Below, piece after piece: positions 33,438-41,878 of a stretch of DNA of 64,000 bases. The translations under genes were made by a program, and so were the position numbers. The stretch lies in NCBI GenBank assembly GCA_963807975.1, contig CAWEDV010000004.1:124001-188000 (forward strand). The letters are read 5' to 3'. Origin of the DNA: JAACFF01 sp963807975 (GTDB taxonomy: Bacteria > Chloroflexota > Anaerolineae > Promineifilales > Promineifilaceae). Below the pieces are notes generated by a model, which made no database searches, was not told the origin of the DNA, and saw only the letters and a program-made list of their open reading frames with translations. Within the stretch, counting starts at the first letter, position 1. Each line of letters begins with the position of its first letter.

Positions 33438-34778
33438 CTATTCTAGGATCTCGACACCCTCAACATCAAAATTGAACTGGGACAGCAGCCACTCATTTGT
33501 GGGCACTTCTCCGGCTGGTTTTACTTCCTCACCAGCAGCGGGAATAGGCGTTCCTTCTAGCTCAAGTCCTGTCCCGTTGCTGATAAAGGCATGCTCGGTG
33601 AAGGGATCCCACTCGCCGGCAATCATCTGATCCCGGCGCTGCTCAACAAGCTGTATGATCTCATCAGGAATCGAGGGCAATGCTGCCGGGCTAATTGCGT
33701 CCAGGCCAACTTTATTGTCATTCATAATATCGACAGTTGGCAAATCGGTGCCATCAGCCAAAACCATGGAATCATTCATGCCCAGATATAGGACCGTTTC
33801 GGGATTTTCTTCGCCAGCCAGCCAATCGTTCAACATATGCTCGTAGAGGACTTCCCAGCGTGTATCAAAGGACACAGCGACAGTGTCCGTATCAGACCAG
33901 CCATAGAAGCCAACAGTATCCATATCCTTGCCAATAAACCAAATTTCTTGTTCCTGGGCCACATCTAAAGGTGAGCCAGAATCCGTTTGTTGGGTCAATA
34001 CATCGACATCATATTGTGAGATGAGGGTCTCGGCAATTGCGCGTTCTTCAGGTGGTAAAAACCAATCCCCCGCATACTTGACGAAGATATTGATATCTTT
34101 GTCCAGAATCTCGGCTGCATCTTGCACACCAAGAATAAAGCCATTCTGCCGTCTGATAACCTGCACCGATGGGAAAGCGGAAACGATACCAATATTGCCC
34201 GTCTCTGTCAGTGCCCCAGCAATGAGACCCTCAAGATAGAGCGCCTGGTACTGCCTGGGGAACAAGCGAATGAAATTTCTTTTTGTTGAAAGATCACTGG
34301 CGATGATTGAACCGAAGTATACGTCGGGATATTCATCGGCGATGTCAATTAAGGGCATACCCATGAATTCAGCGTTACCGACAACAATGGTCGCCCCATC
34401 ATCGGCAATCATTTCTTGTGCATAGGGTACAGTAAGGTCCGGGCCAACTTCTTCTCTAAATACATATTCGACGTTGTCGTATTTTTCTGCGATACGCTTG
34501 CCGGCACGATCATGAGCGCCAGACCAGGTTGTGCCTTCAATGACACTGAAATGTTCAATTGCCAGTGTAGCGCCTTCAGCCATCTCCGCGGCTTCCTCTG
34601 CAGGTGCCTCTTCTGGCGGCGCTTCTGCCTCAGGGGCTTCTTCTGCTTGTTCAACTGGTGCCTCTGGGGCAGGAGTTGCGCACGCTGTCATGACCAAGGC
34701 CATGGCAGCAATTAAAAGAAATACCAAAATTATGCGGAACGCGTTGCTATTCTTCTCTGGACGTAATTTTCCGATCAT
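33438..34778 (-). CDS. BMP-family substrate-binding lipoprotein
   Basis: 446 residues: lipoprotein signal with lipobox 'VMTAC', a Glu/Pro/Ala-rich linker, then the Bmp/Med/PnrA-like periplasmic-binding fold ('SAGAHDRAGKRIAEKYDN'-like start, 'FPRQYQALYLEGLIAGALTETGNIGIVSAFP', 'DVLTQQTDSG'). These proteins bind purine nucleosides or related ligands. ATG 34778 is chosen, with AAGGAGG 9 bases upstream; the ATG at 34787 abuts the ribosome site. It is the first gene of the importer operon and is separated from the ATPase by 191 bases with RNA structure, consistent with higher expression. Confidence 0.9.
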   Translation of the reverse strand: MIGKLRPEKNSNAFRIILVFLLIAAMALVMTACATPAPEAPVEQAEEAPEAEAPPEEAPAEEAAEMAEGATLAIEHFSVIEGTTWSGAHDRAGKRIAEKYDNVEYVFREEVGPDLTVPYAQEMIADDGATIVVGNAEFMGMPLIDIADEYPDVYFGSIIASDLSTKRNFIRLFPRQYQALYLEGLIAGALTETGNIGIVSAFPSVQVIRRQNGFILGVQDAAEILDKDINIFVKYAGDWFLPPEERAIAETLISQYDVDVLTQQTDSGSPLDVAQEQEIWFIGKDMDTVGFYGWSDTDTVAVSFDTRWEVLYEHMLNDWLAGEENPETVLYLGMNDSMVLADGTDLPTVDIMNDNKVGLDAISPAALPSIPDEIIQLVEQRRDQMIAGEWDPFTEHAFISNGTGLELEGTPIPAAGEEVKPAGEVPTNEWLLSQFNFDVEGVEILE

Positions 34779-34897
34779 TTCTATCATCCTCCTTGATTTT
34801 TGCGAGTTGTCGGAAGTGACCCACTTGCGCCATTATTTTTACGTGATGGGTCTAATAAGCTTTGGAATCACCATGCAGAAGAACTGAAGATGCGCCT

Positions 34898-34926
34898 ATT
34901 CTAAAGTAGTGTGTGAACAACGTCAA
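34898..34926 (-). promoter_or_regulatory. Sigma-70 promoter of the BMP importer operon
   Basis: Minus strand: TTGACG - 17 bases - TAGAAT, a near-consensus promoter about 110 bases before the lipoprotein start. An AT-rich repeated ATATAT element lies just upstream of the -35 box. The remaining gap to 35065 holds nothing recognisable. Confidence 0.7.
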
Positions 34927-35065
34927 CAGCGATATATGATTGATATATGTAGAGGAAGATCAGGGATCTGATTCTTTTTGGACATTGGGACCAGTGAACC
35001 CACTCTCGTTTGGATTGATTATGGTTATTGACTAGCTTGGCAACATAATAGACACTTCGTCACTT

Positions 35066-36481
35066 ATGTTTAAAATCCTATTGATTTCCACCTACGAATT
35101 AGGTCACCAGCCTTTTGGTCTCGCCTCACCGGCAGCGTGGCTGATCAATGCTGGTGCCTCGGTATCTTGCCTTGATACGGCCGTGCAGTCATTGGATCAC
35201 GATCTGGCAGCCGAGGCGGACTTAATTGCTCTCTATCTGCCGATGCACACGGCAACACGCCTGGCAGTTGATCTACTTCCGCACATCAAAAGCTTGAATC
35301 CACATGCCCATTTGTGCTGCTTTGGTCTCTATGCACCGACAAACGAAGCGTTTCTGCGAGAATTGGGGGTGCATACGATCATTGGCGGCGAATTTGAAGC
35401 TCCCCTCACAGCACTTTTTCAACAACTCTCGGCGACGAATGGGCAGGCATCTAACGTTGTGCAAAGTGAAACCCTTGTTTCCATGGAGAGACAGCAGTTT
35501 CTGCTTCCAGAACGTGATTCCCTGCCCAAGGCAGGGAAATATGCACATTTATTGCTGCCCGACGGGACGCTGCGACAGTCAGGCTATACGGAAGCTAGTC
35601 GAGGATGCAAGCATCTTTGTCGCCATTGTCCGATTGTCCCCATCTATAACGGCCGTTTCCGTATCGTTCAACCGAATATCGTACTAGCCGATATCCGCCA
35701 GCAGGTCGCAGCCGGGGTGCATCATATTACCTTTGGCGATCCCGATTTCTTGAACGGTCCCGGACATGCCATCCCCCTCGTCCAGGCCTTACACAGCGAA
35801 TTCCCGCATTTGACCTTCGACGTCACCATCAAGGTCGAACATCTACTCAAGTACGATCATTTTCTGCCCATATTAAAGGAATGCGGCTGCGTCCTCATCA
35901 CCAGCGCTGTAGAAACAGCAAGCAATCACATCCTGGAAATCATGGACAAAGGGCACACGAGGGCTGATTTCGCGCAAATCGCCGCCAGGCTGCGCGATTT
36001 GGATATGACCCTAAACCCAACCTTTGTGGCCTTTACTCCTTGGACAACGCCAAATGATTATTTGGAAATGTTGGCCGTTATTGCCGAGTTAGACTTGATC
36101 GAAAATGTTTCGCCGGTTCAGTATGCCATTCGCCTGCTCATCCCCTCTGGTTCACGGCTCCTAGATTTGCCAGAGGTGAACGAACTGGTTGGCAGCTTTG
36201 ATCAAGCAGCGCTGGCCTTTCCATGGCAACATCCCCTGCCGCAGATGGACGACCTCTATAAGCGCATTTACCGCCTGGTACAGCAGATGAACGACCTGCC
36301 TCGCGCCTCGCTGTTCAGCCGCATCTGGCAGGAGGCAGTGCAGTCGGCGCCAGAACTCAACGGGCCGATGAGCTTAGAAAGGAGGTGGGATGCGCCTGCC
36401 GCGCCGGTTCCGCGGCTGAGCGAATCCTGGTACTGATGAGCGGAGCCATTTGAGAAGCAGTTTGCTTCTGATCAGGTTTAG
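35066..36481 (+). CDS. B12-binding radical SAM protein with UGA-UGA (Sec-Sec) C-terminal tail
   Basis: N-terminal cobalamin-binding Rossmann-like domain (1-122), radical SAM cluster motif C181-x3-C185-x2-C188 in 'RGCKHLCRHCP', and a TIM-barrel portion to about 400. A conventional reading stops at UGA 36434 after 456 residues. The frame continues: Trp-Tyr-UGA-UGA-Ala-Glu-Pro-Phe-Glu-Lys-Gln-Phe-Ala-Ser-Asp-Gln-Val-TAG, ending at 36481 (471 residues). A family I recall as 'CUAEP/CCAEP-tail radical SAM protein' ends in Cys-Sec-Ala-Glu-Pro; here the Cys position is also UGA. A 7-bp hairpin with GUU loop follows. The stand-alone gene has no Shine-Dalgarno. The reaction is unknown; a B12-dependent methyl transfer or other radical modification is possible. 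Confidence 0.82.
36434..36469 (+). promoter_or_regulatory. Tandem UGA codons with SECIS-like hairpin
   Basis: UGA UGA at 36434-36439, a 13-base spacer, then AGAAGCA-GTT-TGCTTCT (36453-36469), a perfect 7-bp stem with the same GTT loop as the cytochrome element at 20411. Distances from the two UGAs to the loop are 23 and 20 bases, in the range known for bacterial SECIS. Confidence 0.7.
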
Positions 36482-36552
36482 AACCGGCCACAACAAACCA
36501 TAGACCGTTGGGAGCAATGATGCACCCATAAATGTCATTTAAATACTATGGA

Positions 36553-36592
36553 AATAAAAACAGCCTGTTCCAATTCGCGGAACAGGCTGTTG
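36553..36592 (-). terminator. Rho-independent terminator of the mevalonate/DUF35 genes
   Basis: Minus strand: AACAGCCTGTTCC-loop-GGAACAGGCTGTTTTTATTT, a 13-bp stem with a T-run, 20 bases after the DUF35 stop. On the plus strand it may also terminate the radical SAM transcript. Confidence 0.88.
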
Positions 36593-36612
36593 TGTCGTTG
36601 AAAAAAGAAGAT

Positions 36613-37020
36613 TTAGGCAGGCTGTACTTGCACCGCCGGGCGGAATTTATAGCCGTAAACGATCATTCCCTCTTCGCCATCGGAGCGAAGCTTGCGGGTA
36701 ACCATTTCCACAGGCATGCCGATGTAGACGTCATCTTTGTTGACATCGGTCAATTGGGCGGTGAGCACCGGACCTTCATCCAGCTTTACCAAGGCCACGG
36801 TATAGGGGGTATTATGTTCGTAACCGGCCGGGGCATCATAAATAGTCGTATATGAGAAAATCTCGCCGGTTCCAGCAAAGGTATATAGTTCTTTTGCCGG
36901 GGCAAGGCATTCCAGGCAAACATCACGCGGGGGGAATAGCTTGACCCCACATGAATCACACTCCTCGCCGACGAGGCTGTATCGTTGTTCGTTTAAGCGC
37001 CAATGACGTGATACTTCCAT
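36613..37020 (-). CDS. DUF35 OB-fold/zinc-ribbon protein (thiolase partner)
   Basis: 135 residues. An N-terminal helix and rubredoxin-like zinc ribbon (Cys-x2-Cys ... Cys-x2-Cys in 'GEECDSCGVKLFPPRDVCLEC') are followed by an OB fold ('GTGEIFSYTTIYDAP', 'TVALVKLDEGPVLTAQL'). In archaea this family bridges acetoacetyl-CoA thiolase and HMG-CoA synthase in a channelling complex. Here it follows the thiolase gene on the same strand, though after a 208-base gap. ATG 37020 starts the conserved sequence. Confidence 0.9.
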   Translation of the reverse strand: MEVSRHWRLNEQRYSLVGEECDSCGVKLFPPRDVCLECLAPAKELYTFAGTGEIFSYTTIYDAPAGYEHNTPYTVALVKLDEGPVLTAQLTDVNKDDVYIGMPVEMVTRKLRSDGEEGMIVYGYKFRPAVQVQPA

Positions 37021-37142
37021 TTTAGTCCTCCCAGTCTTCACTGAGTCTATTGGTATGGATCCATGAAACACAATTTTGCTTCACATTCAATCCTAATTAT
37101 GCATAGGAACGCTTTCATTCCCTGCCAATAGAATGAAAAAAA

Positions 37143-37157
37143 CTGTCAAAAGCTATC
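37143..37157. promoter_or_regulatory. 15-base motif shared with the HMG-CoA reductase upstream region
   Basis: CTGTCAAAAGCTATC occurs here, upstream of DUF35, and again at 40829-40843, 48 bases before the HMG-CoA reductase start, in the same orientation relative to the genes. On the minus strand it contains TTGACA, so it could be a shared -35 region or operator. Chance cannot be excluded. Confidence 0.3.
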
Positions 37158-37228
37158 ACTATCCTCCAAAAAAGGGGGTTAACAGCCTTTCACAGTTTAT
37201 TATATCGTTTGATATTTTTTAATACTTT

Positions 37229-38383
37229 CTAGCTTAGGCGAAAGATATGGGTTACGGCCGTAGCCCCGGTTGTACCCAGATTCTGGGTCATACCCACCTT
37301 TGCCCCTTCGACCTGGCACGCCTCCGCCTGCCCCCGAAGCTGTTGGGCAACCTCTACAACCTGGTAGACACCAGTGGCCCCAATGGGATTACCGCGCGCT
37401 TTCAGGCCGCCAAAAGTGCTGATCGGGATTCGGCCGTCAAGACCAATCTGCCCATCTCGCGCCAACTGCCAACCTTGGCCACGAGCAGCAAAGCCCGCCG
37501 CTTCCAAAGATAAGGCAGCCATTACCGTAAAAGAATCATGCAGCTCGAAGAGATCAATATCATCATGGGTGACATCGGCGGCCGCCATCGCTTTTTCAGT
37601 GCTTATTGCCGCAGCCGTAAGATGCAGTATATCCCTGCGATCATGTAGACCCATGGTATCAGTCGCTAATGCGGATCCAATGATTTCTACTGGCTGAGGC
37701 ACTAAATCGTTGGCCCTTGCCGTACTGGTCACGATGATCGCCGCGGCGCCATCCCCCGTGGGAGCAGCATCAAACAAAGATACGGGATCAGCAACCAGGG
37801 GTGCCATGGCAAAGCGTTCTGGTTTCAGCCGGTTGCGAAACATGGCCATGGGACTCCTGGCCCCATTGGCATGGGCATTGACGCTGAATCCAGCGAAATC
37901 AGCCACCTCGAGGTCATGTTCAAACATATAGCGGCGCATCAACAGCGCACCGGCTCCAGCATAAGTCAGCCCCTGCACCGCTTCAAAATCAGCGTCGAGA
38001 CCGGAGGCCAGAGCCGCATTGACCGGTGTTCCTGTCTCATCCGTGACTTTTTCTACACCGACAACCAGGGCTGTTTCAACCAATCCGCTTTTGACGGCCA
38101 GAACCGCCTGGCGAACGGCCGCTCCCCCGGAGGCATCGGCTGCTTCAACAGTGACCGCTTCAATCCCTCTCATTCCCGAAAAATCGGCGACCAAAGCCCC
38201 CAGATGGTTCTGGTTGCTTAACTGTCCGGCAAGCATATTACCGACGTAGAGGGAATCGACCTTACTGATATGGGCATCATCGAGGGCAGCCTCGATGGCG
38301 TACCAGGCCAGGTGGCGCAGCGAGGTGTCCCAATGCTCACGCACATTCGTTTTTCCAATTCCAATAATGGATACGGTGGTCAT
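37229..38383 (-). CDS. Acetyl-CoA acetyltransferase, archaeal-type thiolase
   Basis: 384 residues of the SCP-x/archaeal thiolase branch. The nucleophile region is 'VTVEAADASGGAAVRQAVLAV', where Ala-Ser-Gly flanks the expected catalytic position, with Ala-Asp-Ala-Ser instead of an obvious Cys. The C-terminal 'GGLKARGNPIGATGVYQVVEV' carries the active-site loop. 'HDSFTVMAALSLEAAGF' holds the His. It condenses two acetyl-CoA to acetoacetyl-CoA. The apparent lack of a Cys nucleophile at the usual place needs alignment. It lies 13 bases after HMG-CoA synthase. Confidence 0.85.
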   Translation of the reverse strand: MTTVSIIGIGKTNVREHWDTSLRHLAWYAIEAALDDAHISKVDSLYVGNMLAGQLSNQNHLGALVADFSGMRGIEAVTVEAADASGGAAVRQAVLAVKSGLVETALVVGVEKVTDETGTPVNAALASGLDADFEAVQGLTYAGAGALLMRRYMFEHDLEVADFAGFSVNAHANGARSPMAMFRNRLKPERFAMAPLVADPVSLFDAAPTGDGAAAIIVTSTARANDLVPQPVEIIGSALATDTMGLHDRRDILHLTAAAISTEKAMAAADVTHDDIDLFELHDSFTVMAALSLEAAGFAARGQGWQLARDGQIGLDGRIPISTFGGLKARGNPIGATGVYQVVEVAQQLRGQAEACQVEGAKVGMTQNLGTTGATAVTHIFRLS

Positions 38384-38396
38384 GGAGTCAATTCCT

Positions 38397-39473
38397 TTAT
38401 GACATCTTCAACTTATCCCGGTAGCGGGTATAAGTAGCATAATCAATTTCGGTGCGGCGGGCGATATAATCTTCAGTCGTCGGCGCCAATCTCTGGACCT
38501 CTTCCAGCCGATCCGTAGTGTAAATCTCGAAGGCATCGGAGCCGGCCCCGGAACCATAGCTGACCACCAGGATGCGGTCATCCGCCGCAGCAATATCCAG
38601 AATGGCGGTCAATCCAATCATCGCCGAACCGGAGTAGGTGTTGCCAATTCGTGGACTTAGCAATCCAGGCGCGATCTGCTCGGGGCTGAAGCCTAACATC
38701 TTGGCCGCGCGCATGGGGAACTTGGCATTGGGTTGGTGGAATACGGCCCAATCATAATCCTGCGCCGTCCGACCGTTAGCTTCCATAATAGCCTGGGCCG
38801 CGGAGATGACGTGTTTGAAATAGGCGGGTTCACCGGTAAAACGATCCCCATGAGAGGGATAGTTGGCATGAGCACGGCGCCAGAAGTCTGGCGTATCGGT
38901 CACAAAAGAATATGAACTTTCGATGATACCCGCCGCTTTGGCCGACGGACCGATTAAGATAGACGCACCACCAGCAGCAGCGGTATATTCCAATGCATCC
39001 CCCGGTCGCCCCTGGGCAGTATCCATACCGATACTCAGCGCATACTTAGCCATGCCGGAACCGACGAAGCCCATGGCAGCTTGCATCGCTTCTGTACCTG
39101 CTTTGCAAGCGAACTCCCAATCTGCAGCCTGTGTATGGGGCACGGCGCCGATGGCCTCGGCGACGACTGTGCTGCTGGGTTTTACTGCATAAGGATGGCT
39201 CTCGCTGCCAACCCATACGGCGCGAATCTCGCGTGGATCTATCTGGGCACGCAAAAGGGTGTTGCGCGCCGCTTCGATCGACATGGTAATGACATCTTCG
39301 TCGAGACCACTAACTGCTTTCTCTTTAACAGGCGTTCCGCCGACGCCCTCTGTCCAAATTCGTGAGACTTCGACTGCCGGAAGGCGATAGCGGGGTACGT
39401 AAGCCCCATAGCCAACAATGCCCACAGGGCGATCAGGGCGCATCATCCCTTTTTGCGGATCATATTCATTCAT
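38397..39473 (-). CDS. Hydroxymethylglutaryl-CoA synthase, archaeal type
   Basis: 358 residues, the short archaeal/bacterial form. 'VGIVGYGAYVPRYRLP' begins the thiolase fold. The catalytic Cys is in 'WEFACKAGTEAMQAAMGFV'; an upstream Glu lies in 'VKEKAVSGLDEDVITMS'; the His is in 'AVFHQPNAKFP'. It adds acetyl-CoA to acetoacetyl-CoA. It sits 9 bases after the reductase gene and 13 before the thiolase, so the three form an operon for the upper mevalonate pathway. Confidence 0.93.
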   Translation of the reverse strand: MNEYDPQKGMMRPDRPVGIVGYGAYVPRYRLPAVEVSRIWTEGVGGTPVKEKAVSGLDEDVITMSIEAARNTLLRAQIDPREIRAVWVGSESHPYAVKPSSTVVAEAIGAVPHTQAADWEFACKAGTEAMQAAMGFVGSGMAKYALSIGMDTAQGRPGDALEYTAAAGGASILIGPSAKAAGIIESSYSFVTDTPDFWRRAHANYPSHGDRFTGEPAYFKHVISAAQAIMEANGRTAQDYDWAVFHQPNAKFPMRAAKMLGFSPEQIAPGLLSPRIGNTYSGSAMIGLTAILDIAAADDRILVVSYGSGAGSDAFEIYTTDRLEEVQRLAPTTEDYIARRTEIDYATYTRYRDKLKMS

Positions 39474-39482
39474 AACTTTACC

Positions 39483-40781
39483 TCAATTCATTTCGGCCAA
39501 CAGCTCTTTGGCACGTTCACCGTTTATCTGTTTCTCAGCCACCAGTTGGTTCGCAATACGCTGTACCTGGTCGTCAATGGCGCCGGCAGCCATCGCTACT
39601 TGTCGCGCATGCAGGCGCATGTGGCCTCGTTGGATTCCAACGGTGGAGAGCGCCTTTATTGCGCCCAAATTTTGGGCCAGACCTACGGCGGCGATTACCT
39701 GGGCCAGTTCAACGGCCGTTTTTACATCCAAAATCTTGACCGCCACCTTGGCCGCGGGGTGTACCTTAGTCGCCCCGCCCACCAGGCCAACGGCCATGGG
39801 CAGCGTAATCTCGCCAAACAGGTCCCCATTTTCATTGACATGCCAATCAGTCAGGGATTGGTAGCGTCCGCTGCGGGCAGCATATGAATGAGCACCCGCT
39901 TCAATCGCTCGCCAATCGTTGCCCGTGGCTATGACCACCGGGTCGATTCCATTCATGATCCCTTTGTTATGCGTGGCCGCACGGTAAGGATCGACAATTG
40001 CAAAAGCATTGGCTTCTTCGATAAGTCGCGCCACATCTTGGCCAGGAATACCATGGGTTTCCAGCGCAGCAGCAGGCACAATTCCGCGGGCCGTGGCCAG
40101 ACGATGGTCGGCCAGATTGGAGAGAATACGCAAACTTGTGCGACCTCCTGTTAGGTCAGCGATGACGGGAGCCAATGTTTCCACGGCCGTATTCACGGCG
40201 TTGGCGCCCATGGCATCTCGCGTATCAAAATAGAGATGAACAATCAGCATAGGCCCGACAGGCGTGTCCGGGAATGGACGGGACACAATATCCCGCGCAC
40301 CTCCACCGAATCTGACAATAATGGGATCACAAAGATCCGCCCGCTGCATCAGGTCTTCTTTATTGGCTTCAATATTGGCTATGGCAGCATCGAGATCGGG
40401 GACTTCCAGCACCTGAATCTGGCCTATCATCACCGGATCCGTCGCTTCGGTTTCAAAACCACCCCCGGCCCGGAACAATTTTGCCGCATGGCTGACCGCA
40501 GCCAATACACTCGGTTCCTCGACAGCCATGGGAATCAGATAATCCTGACCATTGATCAAGAAATTGACCGCAACGCCCAAGGGCAGCTCAAACGTACCCA
40601 GTGTATTTTCGATCATGAGATCAGCCTGGCCATTCTCTAGACCAAGCCCCGAGAGCCGGTTCTTCTCTTCTTCATCCAAGCCGGCCCACCGGGCAATGAC
40701 ATCGACTCTCTCTGCCAGCGGCAGCTTATAAAATCCCGGCAGGCGGGAAGACTTTCTATTCTTTTTGTTATCAGCGGTCAT
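39483..40781 (-). CDS. Hydroxymethylglutaryl-CoA reductase
   Basis: 432 residues, soluble class II-like form without membrane helices. 'MIENTLGTFELPLGVAVNFLINGQDYLIPMAVEEPSVLAA' contains the catalytic Glu region, 'DPYRAATHNKGIMNGIDPVVIATGNDWRAIEAGAHSYA' holds the catalytic Lys/Asp segment, and 'LHARQVAMAAG' supplies the C-terminal His. It converts HMG-CoA to mevalonate with NAD(P)H, or the reverse. The class II resemblance would usually suggest a degradative enzyme, but clustering with HMG-CoA synthase and thiolase supports biosynthesis. It is the first gene of the operon. Confidence 0.93.
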   Translation of the reverse strand: MTADNKKNRKSSRLPGFYKLPLAERVDVIARWAGLDEEEKNRLSGLGLENGQADLMIENTLGTFELPLGVAVNFLINGQDYLIPMAVEEPSVLAAVSHAAKLFRAGGGFETEATDPVMIGQIQVLEVPDLDAAIANIEANKEDLMQRADLCDPIIVRFGGGARDIVSRPFPDTPVGPMLIVHLYFDTRDAMGANAVNTAVETLAPVIADLTGGRTSLRILSNLADHRLATARGIVPAAALETHGIPGQDVARLIEEANAFAIVDPYRAATHNKGIMNGIDPVVIATGNDWRAIEAGAHSYAARSGRYQSLTDWHVNENGDLFGEITLPMAVGLVGGATKVHPAAKVAVKILDVKTAVELAQVIAAVGLAQNLGAIKALSTVGIQRGHMRLHARQVAMAAGAIDDQVQRIANQLVAEKQINGERAKELLAEMN

Positions 40782-40828
40782 AGCACCTTCTTTGTGTCAG
40801 AGATCGAGGAAAATATACGTCTGTTTTT

Positions 40829-40843
40829 CTGTCAAAAGCTATC
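40829..40843. promoter_or_regulatory. Second copy of the 15-base motif, before HMG-CoA reductase
   Basis: CTGTCAAAAGCTATC, identical to 37143-37157 and placed 48 bases upstream of the reductase ATG. It may be part of the operon promoter (TTGACA on the minus strand). Confidence 0.3.
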
Positions 40844-40860
40844 CAAAGCAATCTAGGCCA

Positions 40861-41613
40861 TTAATTCTGGCGACCGGAGATAGTAAACTCACCGTTTCCT
40901 AAGGTCGCATCATGAATGCTCACGTCCTCAGGCAGGCCGCTCAAAGCGCCGGCGATTTCGCTGTTGGCAACTGTTTCAATGATATCCAACATGGATTCCG
41001 GCAAGGGCAGGATGCCCGCCGACGCGGAAAGCAGTTCAAATTGTAGCCGGTCACCTACCACGACAGGACGCAGCTTAACCACCAAGGGCAAAGCCACCGG
41101 TTCGGTTACTTCGCCGGTCAACTCAAGGTATTCAGGTGTAATAGCGAACTGAACATCCTGCGCGCTGAAGGCCTCGGTTTGAATTGCACCCGCTTGCCCC
41201 GCAATGAACTCACTGAGGTCAGCTTCAGTGATGGTCACGGCGAAGTTGCCATTGGCATCAGGCTGAATATTGGCCAGTTTTTGCGGCAATGATCCCTCTA
41301 CGGTCGTTATACTTGCTGCCGCCTGTGGCAAACTGGTGGCCAGTTCCTCAACCTGGGCAGCGATTGCCGTGGCTGCCGCGCCGTCACCCTGGGAAACGGC
41401 GGTGGCCGCCATCTGACCAGCCTCGCCAGCTACTGCGGCGGCGGTTGCTGCCGCTTCTGCAGCGCGCGTAGCGGCCACAGCAACATCTTCAGGTGAAATC
41501 GCCGAATCTTGTGTGCCCAAATTGAATGGCAGGTCTAGACCAAGGCCGCAGGCCATAGACATCATCGCTAACAAAACAATTGCTATAAGTACCCATTGCT
41601 TACCATTTCTCAT
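40861..41613 (-). CDS. Predicted lipoprotein of unknown function
   Basis: 250 residues with a lipoprotein signal (lipobox 'MSMAC', Cys22). Residues 45-105 are Ala-rich and helical (repeated 'AATAA'-like steps). The C-terminal half is beta-rich with a 'ITEADLSEFIAGQAGAIQTEAF' segment and 'SIHDATLGNGEFTISGRQ', reminiscent of lipid-binding or LppX/DUF2993-like folds. No catalytic residues are evident. It precedes the mevalonate operon but is separated by 79 bases. Confidence 0.6.
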   Translation of the reverse strand: MRNGKQWVLIAIVLLAMMSMACGLGLDLPFNLGTQDSAISPEDVAVAATRAAEAAATAAAVAGEAGQMAATAVSQGDGAAATAIAAQVEELATSLPQAAASITTVEGSLPQKLANIQPDANGNFAVTITEADLSEFIAGQAGAIQTEAFSAQDVQFAITPEYLELTGEVTEPVALPLVVKLRPVVVGDRLQFELLSASAGILPLPESMLDIIETVANSEIAGALSGLPEDVSIHDATLGNGEFTISGRQN

Positions 41614-41878
41614 TATTACTTCCTCGTCTTTAGTGAAAGAAACCTGGGTTTTACCGTCACCGATTTCTCCTCGATTCGCTGGAGATTCTTATTGTACGAG
41701 GTCATAATACCGGTTTCTAGTCTCTGTCACCAACCGTGGCACAGAGATCCGGATCACCGGTAACTTGACCCTTGTTTTAACCTCGTGTAGCATTCACAGG
41801 GTTGGTCATGGTGACCATCGTCACTCCGATTATAACGCGTATTGCCTAGTTGGCAGTCTATCCACTGGAGCAGCTTAG

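Noticed and set aside
37229..37300. Frameshift or truncation at the thiolase C-terminus
   Set aside because: The length (384 residues) and the Gly-rich C-terminal loop are complete for archaeal-type thiolases.
39453..39887. Plus-strand frames opposite the HMG-CoA reductase and synthase genes
   Set aside because: They are antisense to conserved enzymes, with no independent start signals.
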